Shown here piece by piece: positions 35,212 through 44,390 of a DNA stretch of 64,000 nt. The notes under the pieces are model-generated. The model worked only from the letters and a program-made list of their open reading frames with translations. It searched no databases and was not told where the DNA came from. Source of the DNA: CAZENU01 sp965117035 (lineage in GTDB: Bacteria; Chloroflexota; Dehalococcoidia; Lucifugimonadales; CAZENU01); assembly GCA_965117035.1 (NCBI GenBank), contig OZ220748.1:2914001-2978000 (forward strand), in the 5' to 3' direction. Numbering within the stretch: position 1 is the first letter of the stretch; each line of letters begins with the position of its first letter. The translations under genes and the position numbers were made by a program.

Positions 35212-36664
35212 GTAGATGTTCAATGAATATGTCGGGGCGTGACTGGTCAATGAAAATGTCAGTCCATGAAAGGACTGATGTTGACGACGAAAGAACAAAG
35301 CCGGATACAGGTTTTGAACGGAGTGACCGCGGGCGAGGTGACGGTGGAGATTGCGACGGGGCTGATGGAAGTGAGCGAGCGCCATGCATGGCGACTGCTG
35401 GCAGGCTACAGGAAGGAGGGAGCATCTGCCATAGCTCACGGCAACAGGGGCAGGAAGCCGTCAACGACCACGGACACAGGTACGCAGCAGAGAGTCAGTG
35501 AGTTGGCCGAAGGGCTCTACGCAGGTTTCAACCACACCCATCTGACCGAGGTACTCTCAGAGCGAGAGGGGATCGAACTGTCGCGCTCGACGGTCAGGAG
35601 GATTCTGCTGGCCTCAGGCATAAGGAGTCCGCGACCCCGCAGAGCGCCCAGACGACAGTCGCCGTGAGCGTTACCCACAGGAGGGGATGCTGCTGCAGGT
35701 CGATGGCAGCCAGCACGACTGGCTTCAAGGCCGAGGCCCCTACCTGACATTGGTCGGAGCTGTGGACGATGCGACTGGGACGGTCCCGGCCGCCCTGTTC
35801 AGGGAGCAGGAGGATGCTCAGGGCTACCTCCTGATGCTCAGGGAGATCATCGAGCGGAACGGTGTCCCTCTATCGTTGTATAGCGACAGGCACGGCATCT
35901 TCCAGCGCTCGCCCAAAGAGCCCGCAATCCTCGTAGAGCAGCTCAGGGGCGCGCGTGGCCCCACGCAGTTCGCAAGGGCACTCAAGGAGTTGGATATCGG
36001 TCTCGTCCTGGCCCACACCCCGCAGGCTAAGGGGCGTATAGAGCGGGTCTGGGGCACCTTCCAGGACAGGCTGGTCTCCGAGATGCGCCTCGCCGGTGTC
36101 TCGACCATTGAACAGGCCAACGAGGTGCTGCGCGACTTCATACCGCGCTTCAACCGGCAATTCGGTGTGCCTGCGGCCCAGCCCGACTCGGCATACCGTC
36201 AAGTGCCGACAGGTCTCTGCCTCGATGGCGTGCTCTGCTTCAAGTACGTCCGAATCGCGGCAAACGACAACACCGTACGGTTCGGAAGCTCGACCATACA
36301 ACTCCTGGCCGACGAACATCGAGCCACCTACGCCCGTGCCAAGGTGGAGGTCCAGGAACGGCTCGACGGAACTATCGTGGTGGCCTACCAGGGCAGGATG
36401 CTCGCATCTGTACCAGCGGCACCGGGACCCGTGACACTCAGAGCTCGCAGCGCCAGCCGCCACAACGGCATTTCAGCCTCAGATCTGACCGGCGACCGAG
36501 CATATGACGCTCACTCACGCCCGATAGGCCCGGAGCGACGGAACGGAGCGAAGCGCCTACCGGGCGCCGAACCGCACCCGACAACCAAGACCAGCCACCC
36601 GCGCAAACCCGCACTGGATCACCCTTGGAGAAGACCCCTGCTGACATAATCATTGAACATTTAC
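35212..36664 (+). mobile_element. Integrase-type IS (ISNCY/IS1202-like) with long target repeat
   Basis: Inverted ends are at 35212-35233 and 36643-36664 (22 bases, four mismatches). An inner direct repeat of the TCAATGAAWATGTC type lies at 35218-35260. The sequence AGAGAACGTACTCGCCG flanks it on both sides (33729-33746 before IS66 inserted, and 36685-36701), suggesting a long target duplication, as reported for IS1202-type elements. Confidence 0.6.
35278..36649 (+). pseudogene. ISNCY-type integrase/transposase, one frameshift
   Basis: Transposase in two frames. The first (ATG 35278, after AAAGG) gives TTKEQSRIQVLNGVTAGEVTV, a helix-turn-helix with ERHAWRLLAGYRKEGASAIAHGNRGR, and HLTEVLSEREGIELSRSTVRRIL; it stops at 35667. 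The second, from about 35660, gives MLLQVDGSQHDWL (first D), LSLYSDRHGIFQ (second D), AHTPQAKGRIERVWGTFQDRLVSEMRLAG (E) and the family C-terminus LCFKYVRIAANDNTVRFG. The slip lies near CAGTCGCCGTGAGCG (about 35655). This family normally has one frame, so the gene is broken. Confidence 0.85.
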
Positions 36665-36865
36665 CCTGACACTCTCACAACGACAGAGAACGTACTCGCC
36701 GGTAGTGGCTCAGTTTGAAATCCGCCCTATTCCCCGCACTAAGACACTACCTACTCGCCTAGATTCCCCACCCGAATAAGAAGAGTACCTCGTTGGCGCC
36801 CGCCGTGAAGGGGGCTAAGATGTTTCGAGAAAGAGCGAAACGATTACCAACGAGGTGCACCTACT

Positions 36866-38393
36866 ATCAGGCAAGGCATACTGCCGTTCCAGTACGACGA
36901 GGAGAAGAGTTCGCCGGGTATGACGGGGCTGTCGGATCTGATGCCGTACTTGGAGTTGATGCACGCATCCGGCTTGAGGTCATCGTCAGAGCGCCACGTT
37001 GCACTGCGCGAGGGAGGACAGGGCGGGACAGACAGCCAGATGATCACCTCGCTGATACTGCTGAACCTGGCAGGCGGCAAGTCGGTGTCTGACCTTGACC
37101 TTCTTGAGAAGGACGAGGGGTTGTCCAGGCTGCTCGAGAGTTCGAGACCTGTGGCATGCGCCGCACAGCGCAGATTGTTGGACAACAGGTGGCGAGTAGA
37201 GCGTCGTCGTAGCGTGCCGTCGGAGTCTGCGGTGTTCCGATACCTGGAGGGATTCCACGACTCGGAGGAGGAGGCGAAGCGGGAAGCTCACCGAGCGTTC
37301 ATACCTTCTGCCAACGCAGCGCTGAAGGGACTGGGGAAGGTCAACGCCGACCTGGTGGGCTTCGTGCAGAGCCGTTCGCCTCACACCGAGGCCACTCTGG
37401 ACATGGATGCCACCCTGGTGGAGACGCGCAAGCAGGAGGCGCTCCACGGCTACAAGGAGTACAGGGCGTACCAGCCGCTGACGACCTACTGGTCGGAGGC
37501 CGAGTTGATTGTGCATTCGGAGTTTCGTGACGGCAACGTACCTGCGGGCCATCAGCAGCTGCGAGTGTTGACCGAAGCGCTGAGGGATCTGCCCGCCGGT
37601 GTGGACAAGGCGATGGTGCGGTCTGACACGGCCGGGTACCAGCAGGAGCTACTGCGGTACTGCGCCGAGGGGGTGGACGAGCGGTTCGAAGTGATCGAGT
37701 TTGCGGTGGGAGTTGACGTGACGCTGGAGTTCCGCCGCGCGGTGGCGCAGGTAGCCGAACAGGAGTGGCGGCCGCTGTACCGCAAGAAGGGCGAGCACCC
37801 GTGTGGACACGGGTCAGCAGTGGGCTGAGGTGAACTTCGTATCCAACTGGATAGGCCACTCCAGGAACAGCCCTGAGTACCGGTTCTTAGCTACCAGAGA
37901 GCGGTTGACCGAACAGCCGATGCCAGGAATGGAGGGTCAGATGGAGTTGCCCTTTGCTGCCATGGAGTTGTCCGGCAGAGGTTGGCACAAGGTGTTTGGA
38001 GTGGTGACCAACCGGGACCTTCCGGGGGACGAGGTGATCTGGTGGTCGAGGCAGAGGTGCGGCAAGGGCGAGGAGGTCCACGGCGTTCTCAAGAGTGACC
38101 TTGCCGGGGGCAGGCTGCCGTCGGGCCTGTTCGGCGCCAACGCCGCATGGTGGGCCATAGCGGTGCTGACTTTCAACCTGAACTCCGCGATGAAGCGGCT
38201 GGTGTTGGGGGGACAGTGGGCGAGCAGGCGTCTGAAGGCAGTCCGCTTCGCGCTGATCTCCTTGCCAGGCCGGGTGCTGCGTCACGCCAGGAGACTGATC
38301 ATCCGTCTTGCCCGTGGCCATCCCTCATACGAGTTGCTGCTGCTGGCGCGCCGTAGGATATTGGCGCTGGCTCCCGAGCCGTCCCCGGCGTAG
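36866..38393 (+). pseudogene. IS1380-family transposase, one frameshift
   Basis: Large DDE transposase in two frames. The first frame includes ILPFQYDEEKSSPGMTGLSDLMPYLELMHASGL, an N-terminal helix-rich region, DMDATLVETRKQEALHGYKEYRAYQPL (first D and the HGYK motif), and VRSDTAGYQQELLRYC (second D), and stops at 37828. The second frame (from about 37800) continues with WSRQRCGKGEEVHGVLKSDLAGGRLPSGLFGANAAWW (E region) and ends at 38393. No clear ATG precedes ILPFQY; ATG 36920 is the first in frame. The slip lies near 37800. Confidence 0.87.
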
Positions 38394-38970
38394 ATCGCTC
38401 TGCTCGACCATCGGTTGAAGGCGACTCAGTTGAGTTGCCAAGCCCAGCCATGCCTTCTTCGGGTTGAGAACAGCCCATAATGGTCGAGCGAGCGTTGCCG
38501 ATACGCTCAAAGGTCTCGTCCCAGACCCGGTACACGCCCGATTATGTCATGCGGCACTCCTGGTAGACACCGACTATGCCCTGCAACCACACACATCAAC
38601 CGCCAACAATGTTGGGTGAGGGATTTGGGGTACACCTCCTGATTGCTCATTGACATCCTCCTGTCTATACTGAGGCTGGTCTCCCGCTCTGTCCCATCCT
38701 TGCAGATACGGACTTGATGCCCGGGCAATTTTTCGGGCTTTGGGGGACCGCGAAATCGATCTGTCACGCCCCTGTACCTTCACTCAACCCTACCCGATTT
38801 CAAGATACAAGGGCGAGCGGGTGGTGTGCGTGACTGCCTCCTCCCCAGGCTAGGCTGGACTTTCGATGACCACGGTGCCGTGATGCCGGCGAAAAGCGGG
38901 AATCTACGGTGGCGCACCGCGTTCGTGGCACGGGTTGACGCCGGGGCAGCCTCCCGGCTACTGTGCGTGC
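38394..38970. other. Spacer without a supported gene
   Basis: 577 bases between the IS1380 relic and the ABC ATPase gene. It includes 60-90 codon frames on the minus strand, none recognisable. The first 150 bases probably contain the right end of the IS1380 element, but I could not find a matching left end. The promoter for the ABC exporter must lie near 38850-38960. Confidence 0.5.
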
Positions 38971-39915
38971 ATGCCGGTCTCCCACGCCACAGAGGACTCG
39001 TCGCCCGCCATAGAGGTGCGCGGTCTGCGCAAGTCGTACGGCGGCGTGGAGGCGGTGCGGGGGATAGACCTGAGCGTGCGCCGGGGCGAGGTGTTCGCGC
39101 TGCTGGGACCCAACGGCGCCGGGAAGACGACGACGGTCGAGATCCTGGAGGGGCACCGCGACCGCAGCGCCGGCGACGTCTCGGTGCTTGGCCATGATCC
39201 GGGGCTGAACGACCGCGACCTGAAGCAGCGGATCGGCATCGTGCTGCAGAGCACGGGCGTGGAGCCGTACCTGAGCGTCGGGGAGACGATAGACCTGTTC
39301 CGCGGGTATTACCCCGCTCCGCTGCCGCTGGACGATATCCTGGACGTCATCGGGTTGGGCGAGCAGCGCCGCACGCGGGTGCGGCGCCTGTCCGGGGGCC
39401 AGCAGCGGCGGCTCGACGTCGCCATCGGCCTCGCGGGAGACCCGGAATTGCTGTTCCTGGATGAGCCGACGACTGGGCTGGACCCGGCGGCGCGGCGCCA
39501 GGCGTGGGAGATGGTCGAGAACCTCCGCTCCCTCGGCAAGACGGTGTTGCTGACGACGCACTACATGGACGAGGCAGAGCACCTGGCGGACCGGGTGGCG
39601 ATCATCGTGCAGGGCGAGATCGTCGCGGAGGGCACTCCCGGCGAGCTGGTGCGCGGGGGAGGCTCGACGATCATCCGGTTCGCGGTCGGGCCCGGCGCCG
39701 GCGCCCCGCCGGACGACCTGGGGGCGGCCAGCGCGGGCGGCGACGGGGCGTACACCATCGCCACGGGGGCGCCGACCGAAGCACTGCACCGACTGACCGG
39801 CTGGGCGGTGGAACAGGGAGTCGAGCTCGGGGACCTGTCGGTATCGACTCCGACGCTGGAGGACGTGTTCATCGATCTCGTAGGCGCCCCGGAACGCGAC
39901 GGTGAGGACGAGTGA
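38971..39915 (+). CDS. ABC-2 type exporter ATP-binding protein
   Basis: ATPase of a drug/polymer-type exporter, 314 residues. Walker A LLGPNGAGKTTTVEIL near residue 50, signature RLSGGQQRRLDVAIGLAG, Walker B LLFLDEPTTGLDPAARR and switch histidine TTHYMDEAEHLADRV. The last 90 residues form a DrrA-like C-terminal domain ending in PTLEDVFIDLVG, common in ABC-2 exporters. I start at ATG 38971 after the divergent-looking leader. It overlaps the permease gene by GTGA. Confidence 0.93.
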   Translation: MPVSHATEDSSPAIEVRGLRKSYGGVEAVRGIDLSVRRGEVFALLGPNGAGKTTTVEILEGHRDRSAGDVSVLGHDPGLNDRDLKQRIGIVLQSTGVEPYLSVGETIDLFRGYYPAPLPLDDILDVIGLGEQRRTRVRRLSGGQQRRLDVAIGLAGDPELLFLDEPTTGLDPAARRQAWEMVENLRSLGKTVLLTTHYMDEAEHLADRVAIIVQGEIVAEGTPGELVRGGGSTIIRFAVGPGAGAPPDDLGAASAGGDGAYTIATGAPTEALHRLTGWAVEQGVELGDLSVSTPTLEDVFIDLVGAPERDGEDE

Positions 39916-40685
39916 GCTCCCTGAAGCTGGCGCTGAGGCAGGTGCGGTACGAGAACAGGGCGTTCTGGCGCAACCCGCTCGCGGCGTTCTTCGTGTTCGT
40001 CTTCCCGTTGATGTTCCTGGTGATCTTCAACCTGCTGTTCGGCAGCCGCGAGCTGGATCTGCCGGGAGGGACGACGAACACGTCGACCTTCTACGTTCCG
40101 GCGATAGTGGCGATGTCGGTGATCTACACCTGCTTCAACAACGTGTCTATCGGCGTGTGCTTCGCGCGGGACCAGGGGCTGCTGAAACGCATACGGGGCA
40201 CGCCCCTGCCGGGCTGGACGTTCCTGTCCGGCCGAATCGTCCACTCGGTGCTGCTGGCCGTGCTGCTGGTCGCCATCGTCACGGCGGCGGGGGCGCTGCT
40301 CTACGACGTGGACGTGCCTACGAACACGCTGCCGGCGTTCCTGCTTACGCTCGCGGTCGGGGCGGCGACGTTCTGCGCCCTCGGGCTCGCGATCACGGCG
40401 GCCATACCGAACGCGGAGGCGTCTCCGGCCGTGGTGAACGTGATGATCCTGCCGCTGCTGTTCATCTCGGACGTCTTCATCCCGCTGCAGGACGCGCCAT
40501 CGTGGCTGACGACCGTAGCGGACGTCTTCCCGGTGGGGCACTTCGCGTCGGCGCTGCACTCGGCGTTCGACCCGTTCGAGACGGGGACGGGGATCGAGTG
40601 GGTGGACCTGCTCGTGATGGCGGCGTGGCTGGTCGCCGGCCTCGCGGTCGCGGCGCGGTTCTTCTCGTGGGAGCCGCGGCGGTAG
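39912..40685 (+). CDS. ABC-2 type exporter permease
   Basis: Membrane subunit of 257 residues with six hydrophobic segments, starting at GTG overlapping the ATPase stop. The N-terminal RQVRYENRAFWRNPLAAFFVFVFPLMFLVIFNLLFG and the later FISDVFIPLQDAPSWLTTVADVFPVGHFASALHSAF are the ABC-2 permease pattern (first helix re-entrant region, and the PxxPxxxxxP-like stretch before the last helix). With the ATPase it would form a 2+2 exporter; the substrate is unknown. Confidence 0.9.
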   Translation: MSSLKLALRQVRYENRAFWRNPLAAFFVFVFPLMFLVIFNLLFGSRELDLPGGTTNTSTFYVPAIVAMSVIYTCFNNVSIGVCFARDQGLLKRIRGTPLPGWTFLSGRIVHSVLLAVLLVAIVTAAGALLYDVDVPTNTLPAFLLTLAVGAATFCALGLAITAAIPNAEASPAVVNVMILPLLFISDVFIPLQDAPSWLTTVADVFPVGHFASALHSAFDPFETGTGIEWVDLLVMAAWLVAGLAVAARFFSWEPRR

Positions 40686-40730
40686 GGGACGGGCCGACGC
40701 TCATCCCGGCGCTATCCCTTCCGAGGGAGG

Positions 40731-41080
40731 GGAGCTACCCGCGGCGTTTCGCTCAGCGGCGTGCGCGTCACCTCCCAGACCGGGGAGATGGGTTCACCAT
40801 CGCTGCGGATGGGGCCGTCACCCTCACCCCAGCCCTCTCCCGTCGAGGGAGAGGGGGCAGGTCTTTTCCTCCCTCCCCTGGCGGACGGGAGCTAGAGGGA
40901 GGGGGAGCTACCCGCGGCGTTTCGCTCAGCGGCGTGCGCGTCACCTCCCAGACCGGGGAGATAGGTTACACCATCGCTGCGGATGGGGGGCCGTCACCCT
41001 CACCCCAGCCCTCTCCCGTCGAGGGAGAGAGGGCAGGTCTTTTCCTCCCTCCCCTGGCGGGAGGGGCTATTCCACCGACG
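40731..41080. repeat. Tandem 173-bp duplication with palindromic repeat
   Basis: Two head-to-tail copies begin with GGAGCTACCCGCGGCG at 40731 and 40904. Each holds a GTTTCGCTCAGCGGCGTGCG segment and the palindrome CCCTCTCCCGTCGAGGGAGA. Copies differ at a few bases. It fills most of the 436-base space between the convergent exporter and RND genes and may work as a two-way terminator. Confidence 0.85.
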
Positions 41081-41121
41081 GCTGTTCGCTCGGTCGTTGG
41101 AGGGAGGGGTCTCGTGGCTCC

Positions 41122-44100
41122 TCAGCCGGTCGTCGGCTCCGGAGCGGGGCGCCGGCGGAGCAGGTTGGGGATGCTGTCGTTGAAGAGCGTGTAGATTATC
41201 GGTATGACGATCAGGGTGAGGCCGGTGGAGCTCATCAGGCCGCCGATGACGACCGTCGCGAGCTCGGCGCTGATGAGGCCGCCGCCGCTCGTCGCGACCG
41301 CCAGAGGCAGAAGCGCGAAGCTCGTGGTGAGCGCGGTCATGAGGATCGGGCGCAGGCGGACGCGGGCGCCGGTGACCAGGGCTTCGTGCACGGGCATGCC
41401 CTTCTCCCTGAGCTGCTCGACGAACGCGATGAGCACGACGGCGTTTGTCACGACGATGCCGATGAGCAGCAGCATGCCCATCATGGCGGGCAGTCCCAGG
41501 GTGCGGCCCGTCACGGCCAGGGCGACGAGGGCGCCGATCAGGGCGAGCGGCAGCGTCGTCACGATGACGATGGGGTTCCTGAGCGAGCCCAGGCTGGCGA
41601 CCATCACGAGGTAGACGAGCGCGATGCCCACGGCCATCGAGATGAAGATGGCCTGGAAGCCCTCCTGGATGTCGGACGATACTCCGCCGCTGACTACCCG
41701 CACCCCGGGCGGGCGCGTCACGGAGGCGGCCGCCTCGTCCACCAGGGCGCTCACCGCTTGGGTGTCCTCGCCCACGACGTCGCCGACTATGGTCGCCGAC
41801 CGCTCGCCGTCGGTGCGGCTGATGGTGACCGGGCCCTCCCTGAGCACGACATCCGCGAGGTCGGCGAGCGGGGCGGTCCCGCCGGGGCCTGAGATGACGA
41901 GCCCCTCGACCTTGTCGACTCCGTTGACCGCGAGCGGGTCGGCGGTCAGCACGACGTCGACCGTCTCTCCCTCGATGGTCACGCTGGTGACCTTGCGGCC
42001 GATGAGGTACTGGCTGACCTGGAAGCCGACCTGCCGGGTGGTGAGGCCGATGCGCGCGGCCCGCTGTGGGTCGACCTCTATGGAGACCTCGTCGCGCGCC
42101 TGCGTCACGTTGTCCTCGACGTTCACAACGCCGTCGATGGCCGATATGTCGGCGCTCAGCTCGCTGGCTACCGCGGCGATGTCGTCGTAGTTGGGGCCGG
42201 TGATGGTGATGTCGATTACTCCGGCGGGCGGGCCGGCGGCGACCTCCCTGATCCTCAGGGTGCGGCCCTCCTTGTCGAGCTCCTTCCTGAGCGTGTCGGA
42301 GATGTCCGCGGGGGCGTCGCTGGACAGGTTGGCGAGGATCCTGGCCTGGTTGAGCCCGGCGAAGGTCTCCGCGAACTGGAGGCTGGTCTCGCCGATGACG
42401 ACGCTGTAGACCTCCGAGACCTCGCTGAGGCGCTCCTCGATCTCGACGACCTCGGCGAGGGTCCGGTCCGGGGGCGTGCCCGGCGGCAACGACAGCTCCA
42501 TCTCCAGGAAGCGGTCCGCTCCTGACGGAAAGAGCGTGATGGGGATCACGGCAGTAAGCCCCAGGCTGGCGACCGTGAGACTGAAGGCCGCGACCAGCGT
42601 GACGATCTTGTGCCGCAGCGTCCATTTGAGGACCGGCGTGTATGCGCGCTGCATCCACGTCTCCTGCATGATGACCTCGTCCTCCTCCACCTCGTCGGGG
42701 AGGTCGCCGGGGCGCAGCAGGTAGGCGCCCAGGACCGGCACGGCCGTCAGGGCAACGAAGAGGGACGCGATCAGGGCGAAGCTGACGGTCAGCGCGAAGG
42801 GGGAGAAGAACGCCCCCACGAGGCCCTGTATGAAGGCCAGGGGCGCAAAGACGACGACCGTGGCGGCGGTGGACGCGAAGATGGCGGGCCCCACCTCGGC
42901 GGTGGCCTCCAGGGCCGCGCGCCAGCGCTCCCTGCCGCCCTGGATATGCCTGTAGACGTTCTCCAGCACGACGATAGCGTCGTCGACCACCCGCCCGACG
43001 GAGATGGCGAGACCGCCGAGGCTCATGAAGTTGAGCGTCATGTCCTGCCAGTACATGAGGAGCACGCCGGTGAACACGCTGAGCGGGATCGAGAGGGCGA
43101 TCACGATCGTGGGGCGCAGCGTGCTGAACAGCCCACGGACGACGGTCGGCCGTATGGTCAGCATGAAGGCGAAGACGACGCACACGGCGAAGAGGAAGCC
43201 GAATATGGCCTCCTGGGTGAGCGTGTCGATCTGCTCCTGGATTTCCGGGCCCTGGTCGGAGACGACCACGATTCCCATGTCCGGCGGGAGCCCGTCGATG
43301 CCGTCGATGGCTTCGCGGACGGCGGTCGTGACCTCGATCGTGTTCGCCTCCGGGGTCTTGACGACCGAGACGCTGACGCTGCGCTGGCCGTTGGTGCGGG
43401 AGATGCTCGTCGGAGCCGCGGCGCCGAAGCTCACGTCGGCGACGTCGCCCAGCCGCACGGGCCCGGCCGCCGACGCGCCGACGACGAGGTCCTCGATCTC
43501 CTGGACGGAGCCGAAGGCGTGCGTCGTCTTGGCGATGACGGCCTGGCCGCCGTCGAATATGAGACCGGCCGGCAGCGACAGGTTGTTGTCGCTGAGGGCG
43601 GCGGAGACCTGGGGCAGCGACAGCCCGTTCTCAGCGAGCCTGTCCGGGTCGACCGTGACGGCGACGCGCCGTTCCACCGTTCCGGCAGTGCGGACCTGCA
43701 TGATGCCGTCGACGTCGGAGATCGCGGGCAGGACGCGGGACTGGACGACTTGCTGGATTTCGGAGACGTCCCGGTCCGAGACGACGCTGACCTGTATGAC
43801 GGGTATCTCGCTCGGATTCAGCCTGCCGACCGACGGCTCTTCGACGCCGGCCGGGAGCACGACGCTGTTCACGGCGGCGTTGACGTCGCCCTCGGCCGCC
43901 GCCATGTCCGTGCCGAACACGAACGTCGCGAGCACGAGGGAGCTGCCCTCGTTGGTGATCGACTCGACGCTCTCGAGGCCGTCGATTCCCGTGATGGCGC
44001 GCTCCACCGGCTCGGTGACGTCGCGCAGGACGGCCTCGGGCCCGGCCGACGGGTACCGGACGGAGACAGTGACCAGGGGGAACTCGATCTCCGGGAAGAG

Positions 44101-44208
44101 CTCGACCCTGAGCGATCTGTAGGCGAACACTCCCGCGAAGAGGAGGATGACGATGGCCAGGACCGTGACCGACGGTCTGCCGACCGCCGCAGCCGTAATG
44201 AATCTCAT
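41122..44208 (-). CDS. RND-family efflux transporter (HAE1/AcrB-like)
   Basis: Proton-driven efflux pump of 1028 residues. It starts MRFITAAAVGRPSVTVLAIVILLFAGVFAYRSLRVELFPEIEFP, the usual first helix and porter entry. The proton-relay region is GLAISVGRVVDDAIVVLENVYRH near residue 400 (two Asp in helix 4), and the second half repeats this with GIVVTNAVVLIAFVEQLREKG. Two large porter loops follow helices 1 and 7. ATG 44208 has GGTGGAG six bases upstream. No membrane-fusion or outer-membrane partner is adjacent, which fits a pump acting in a cell with one membrane. Confidence 0.93.
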   Translation of the reverse strand: MRFITAAAVGRPSVTVLAIVILLFAGVFAYRSLRVELFPEIEFPLVTVSVRYPSAGPEAVLRDVTEPVERAITGIDGLESVESITNEGSSLVLATFVFGTDMAAAEGDVNAAVNSVVLPAGVEEPSVGRLNPSEIPVIQVSVVSDRDVSEIQQVVQSRVLPAISDVDGIMQVRTAGTVERRVAVTVDPDRLAENGLSLPQVSAALSDNNLSLPAGLIFDGGQAVIAKTTHAFGSVQEIEDLVVGASAAGPVRLGDVADVSFGAAAPTSISRTNGQRSVSVSVVKTPEANTIEVTTAVREAIDGIDGLPPDMGIVVVSDQGPEIQEQIDTLTQEAIFGFLFAVCVVFAFMLTIRPTVVRGLFSTLRPTIVIALSIPLSVFTGVLLMYWQDMTLNFMSLGGLAISVGRVVDDAIVVLENVYRHIQGGRERWRAALEATAEVGPAIFASTAATVVVFAPLAFIQGLVGAFFSPFALTVSFALIASLFVALTAVPVLGAYLLRPGDLPDEVEEDEVIMQETWMQRAYTPVLKWTLRHKIVTLVAAFSLTVASLGLTAVIPITLFPSGADRFLEMELSLPPGTPPDRTLAEVVEIEERLSEVSEVYSVVIGETSLQFAETFAGLNQARILANLSSDAPADISDTLRKELDKEGRTLRIREVAAGPPAGVIDITITGPNYDDIAAVASELSADISAIDGVVNVEDNVTQARDEVSIEVDPQRAARIGLTTRQVGFQVSQYLIGRKVTSVTIEGETVDVVLTADPLAVNGVDKVEGLVISGPGGTAPLADLADVVLREGPVTISRTDGERSATIVGDVVGEDTQAVSALVDEAAASVTRPPGVRVVSGGVSSDIQEGFQAIFISMAVGIALVYLVMVASLGSLRNPIVIVTTLPLALIGALVALAVTGRTLGLPAMMGMLLLIGIVVTNAVVLIAFVEQLREKGMPVHEALVTGARVRLRPILMTALTTSFALLPLAVATSGGGLISAELATVVIGGLMSSTGLTLIVIPIIYTLFNDSIPNLLRRRPAPEPTTG

Positions 44209-44227
44209 CTATGCTCCACCGTCTGCC

Positions 44228-44284
44228 GCGCCCGACGGTCGGGCGCCTCGTGTTCCAGAATAACGCCCCGTCGGTACGGGGCGT
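44228..44284 (-). other. Two perfect hairpins upstream of the RND gene
   Basis: Stem GCGCCCGA/TCGGGCGC with loop CGG (44228-44246), and stem ACGCCCCGT/ACGGGGCGT with loop CGGT (44263-44284). They lie between the antiporter stop (44391) and the RND start (44208). No T-run follows either on the minus strand, so they may be leader structures or a weak terminator. Confidence 0.65.
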
Positions 44285-44390
44285 GCAGAAACGTCCACCT
44301 CAATTGTAGCCAGCGGCTCCCGGCCAATGCCAGTACCCCGTACACCGGCGGGTCCGCGTTACGGCAGGTCCGGGGGCCGTGCCCGCGGCA

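Noticed and set aside
35650..35700. Programmed frameshift in the ISNCY-type transposase
   Set aside because: No slippery run at the junction and the family normally uses one frame; treated as a mutation.
38507..38767. An 86-codon minus-strand frame
   Set aside because: No ribosome site, no recognisable family, in IS-flanking spacer DNA.
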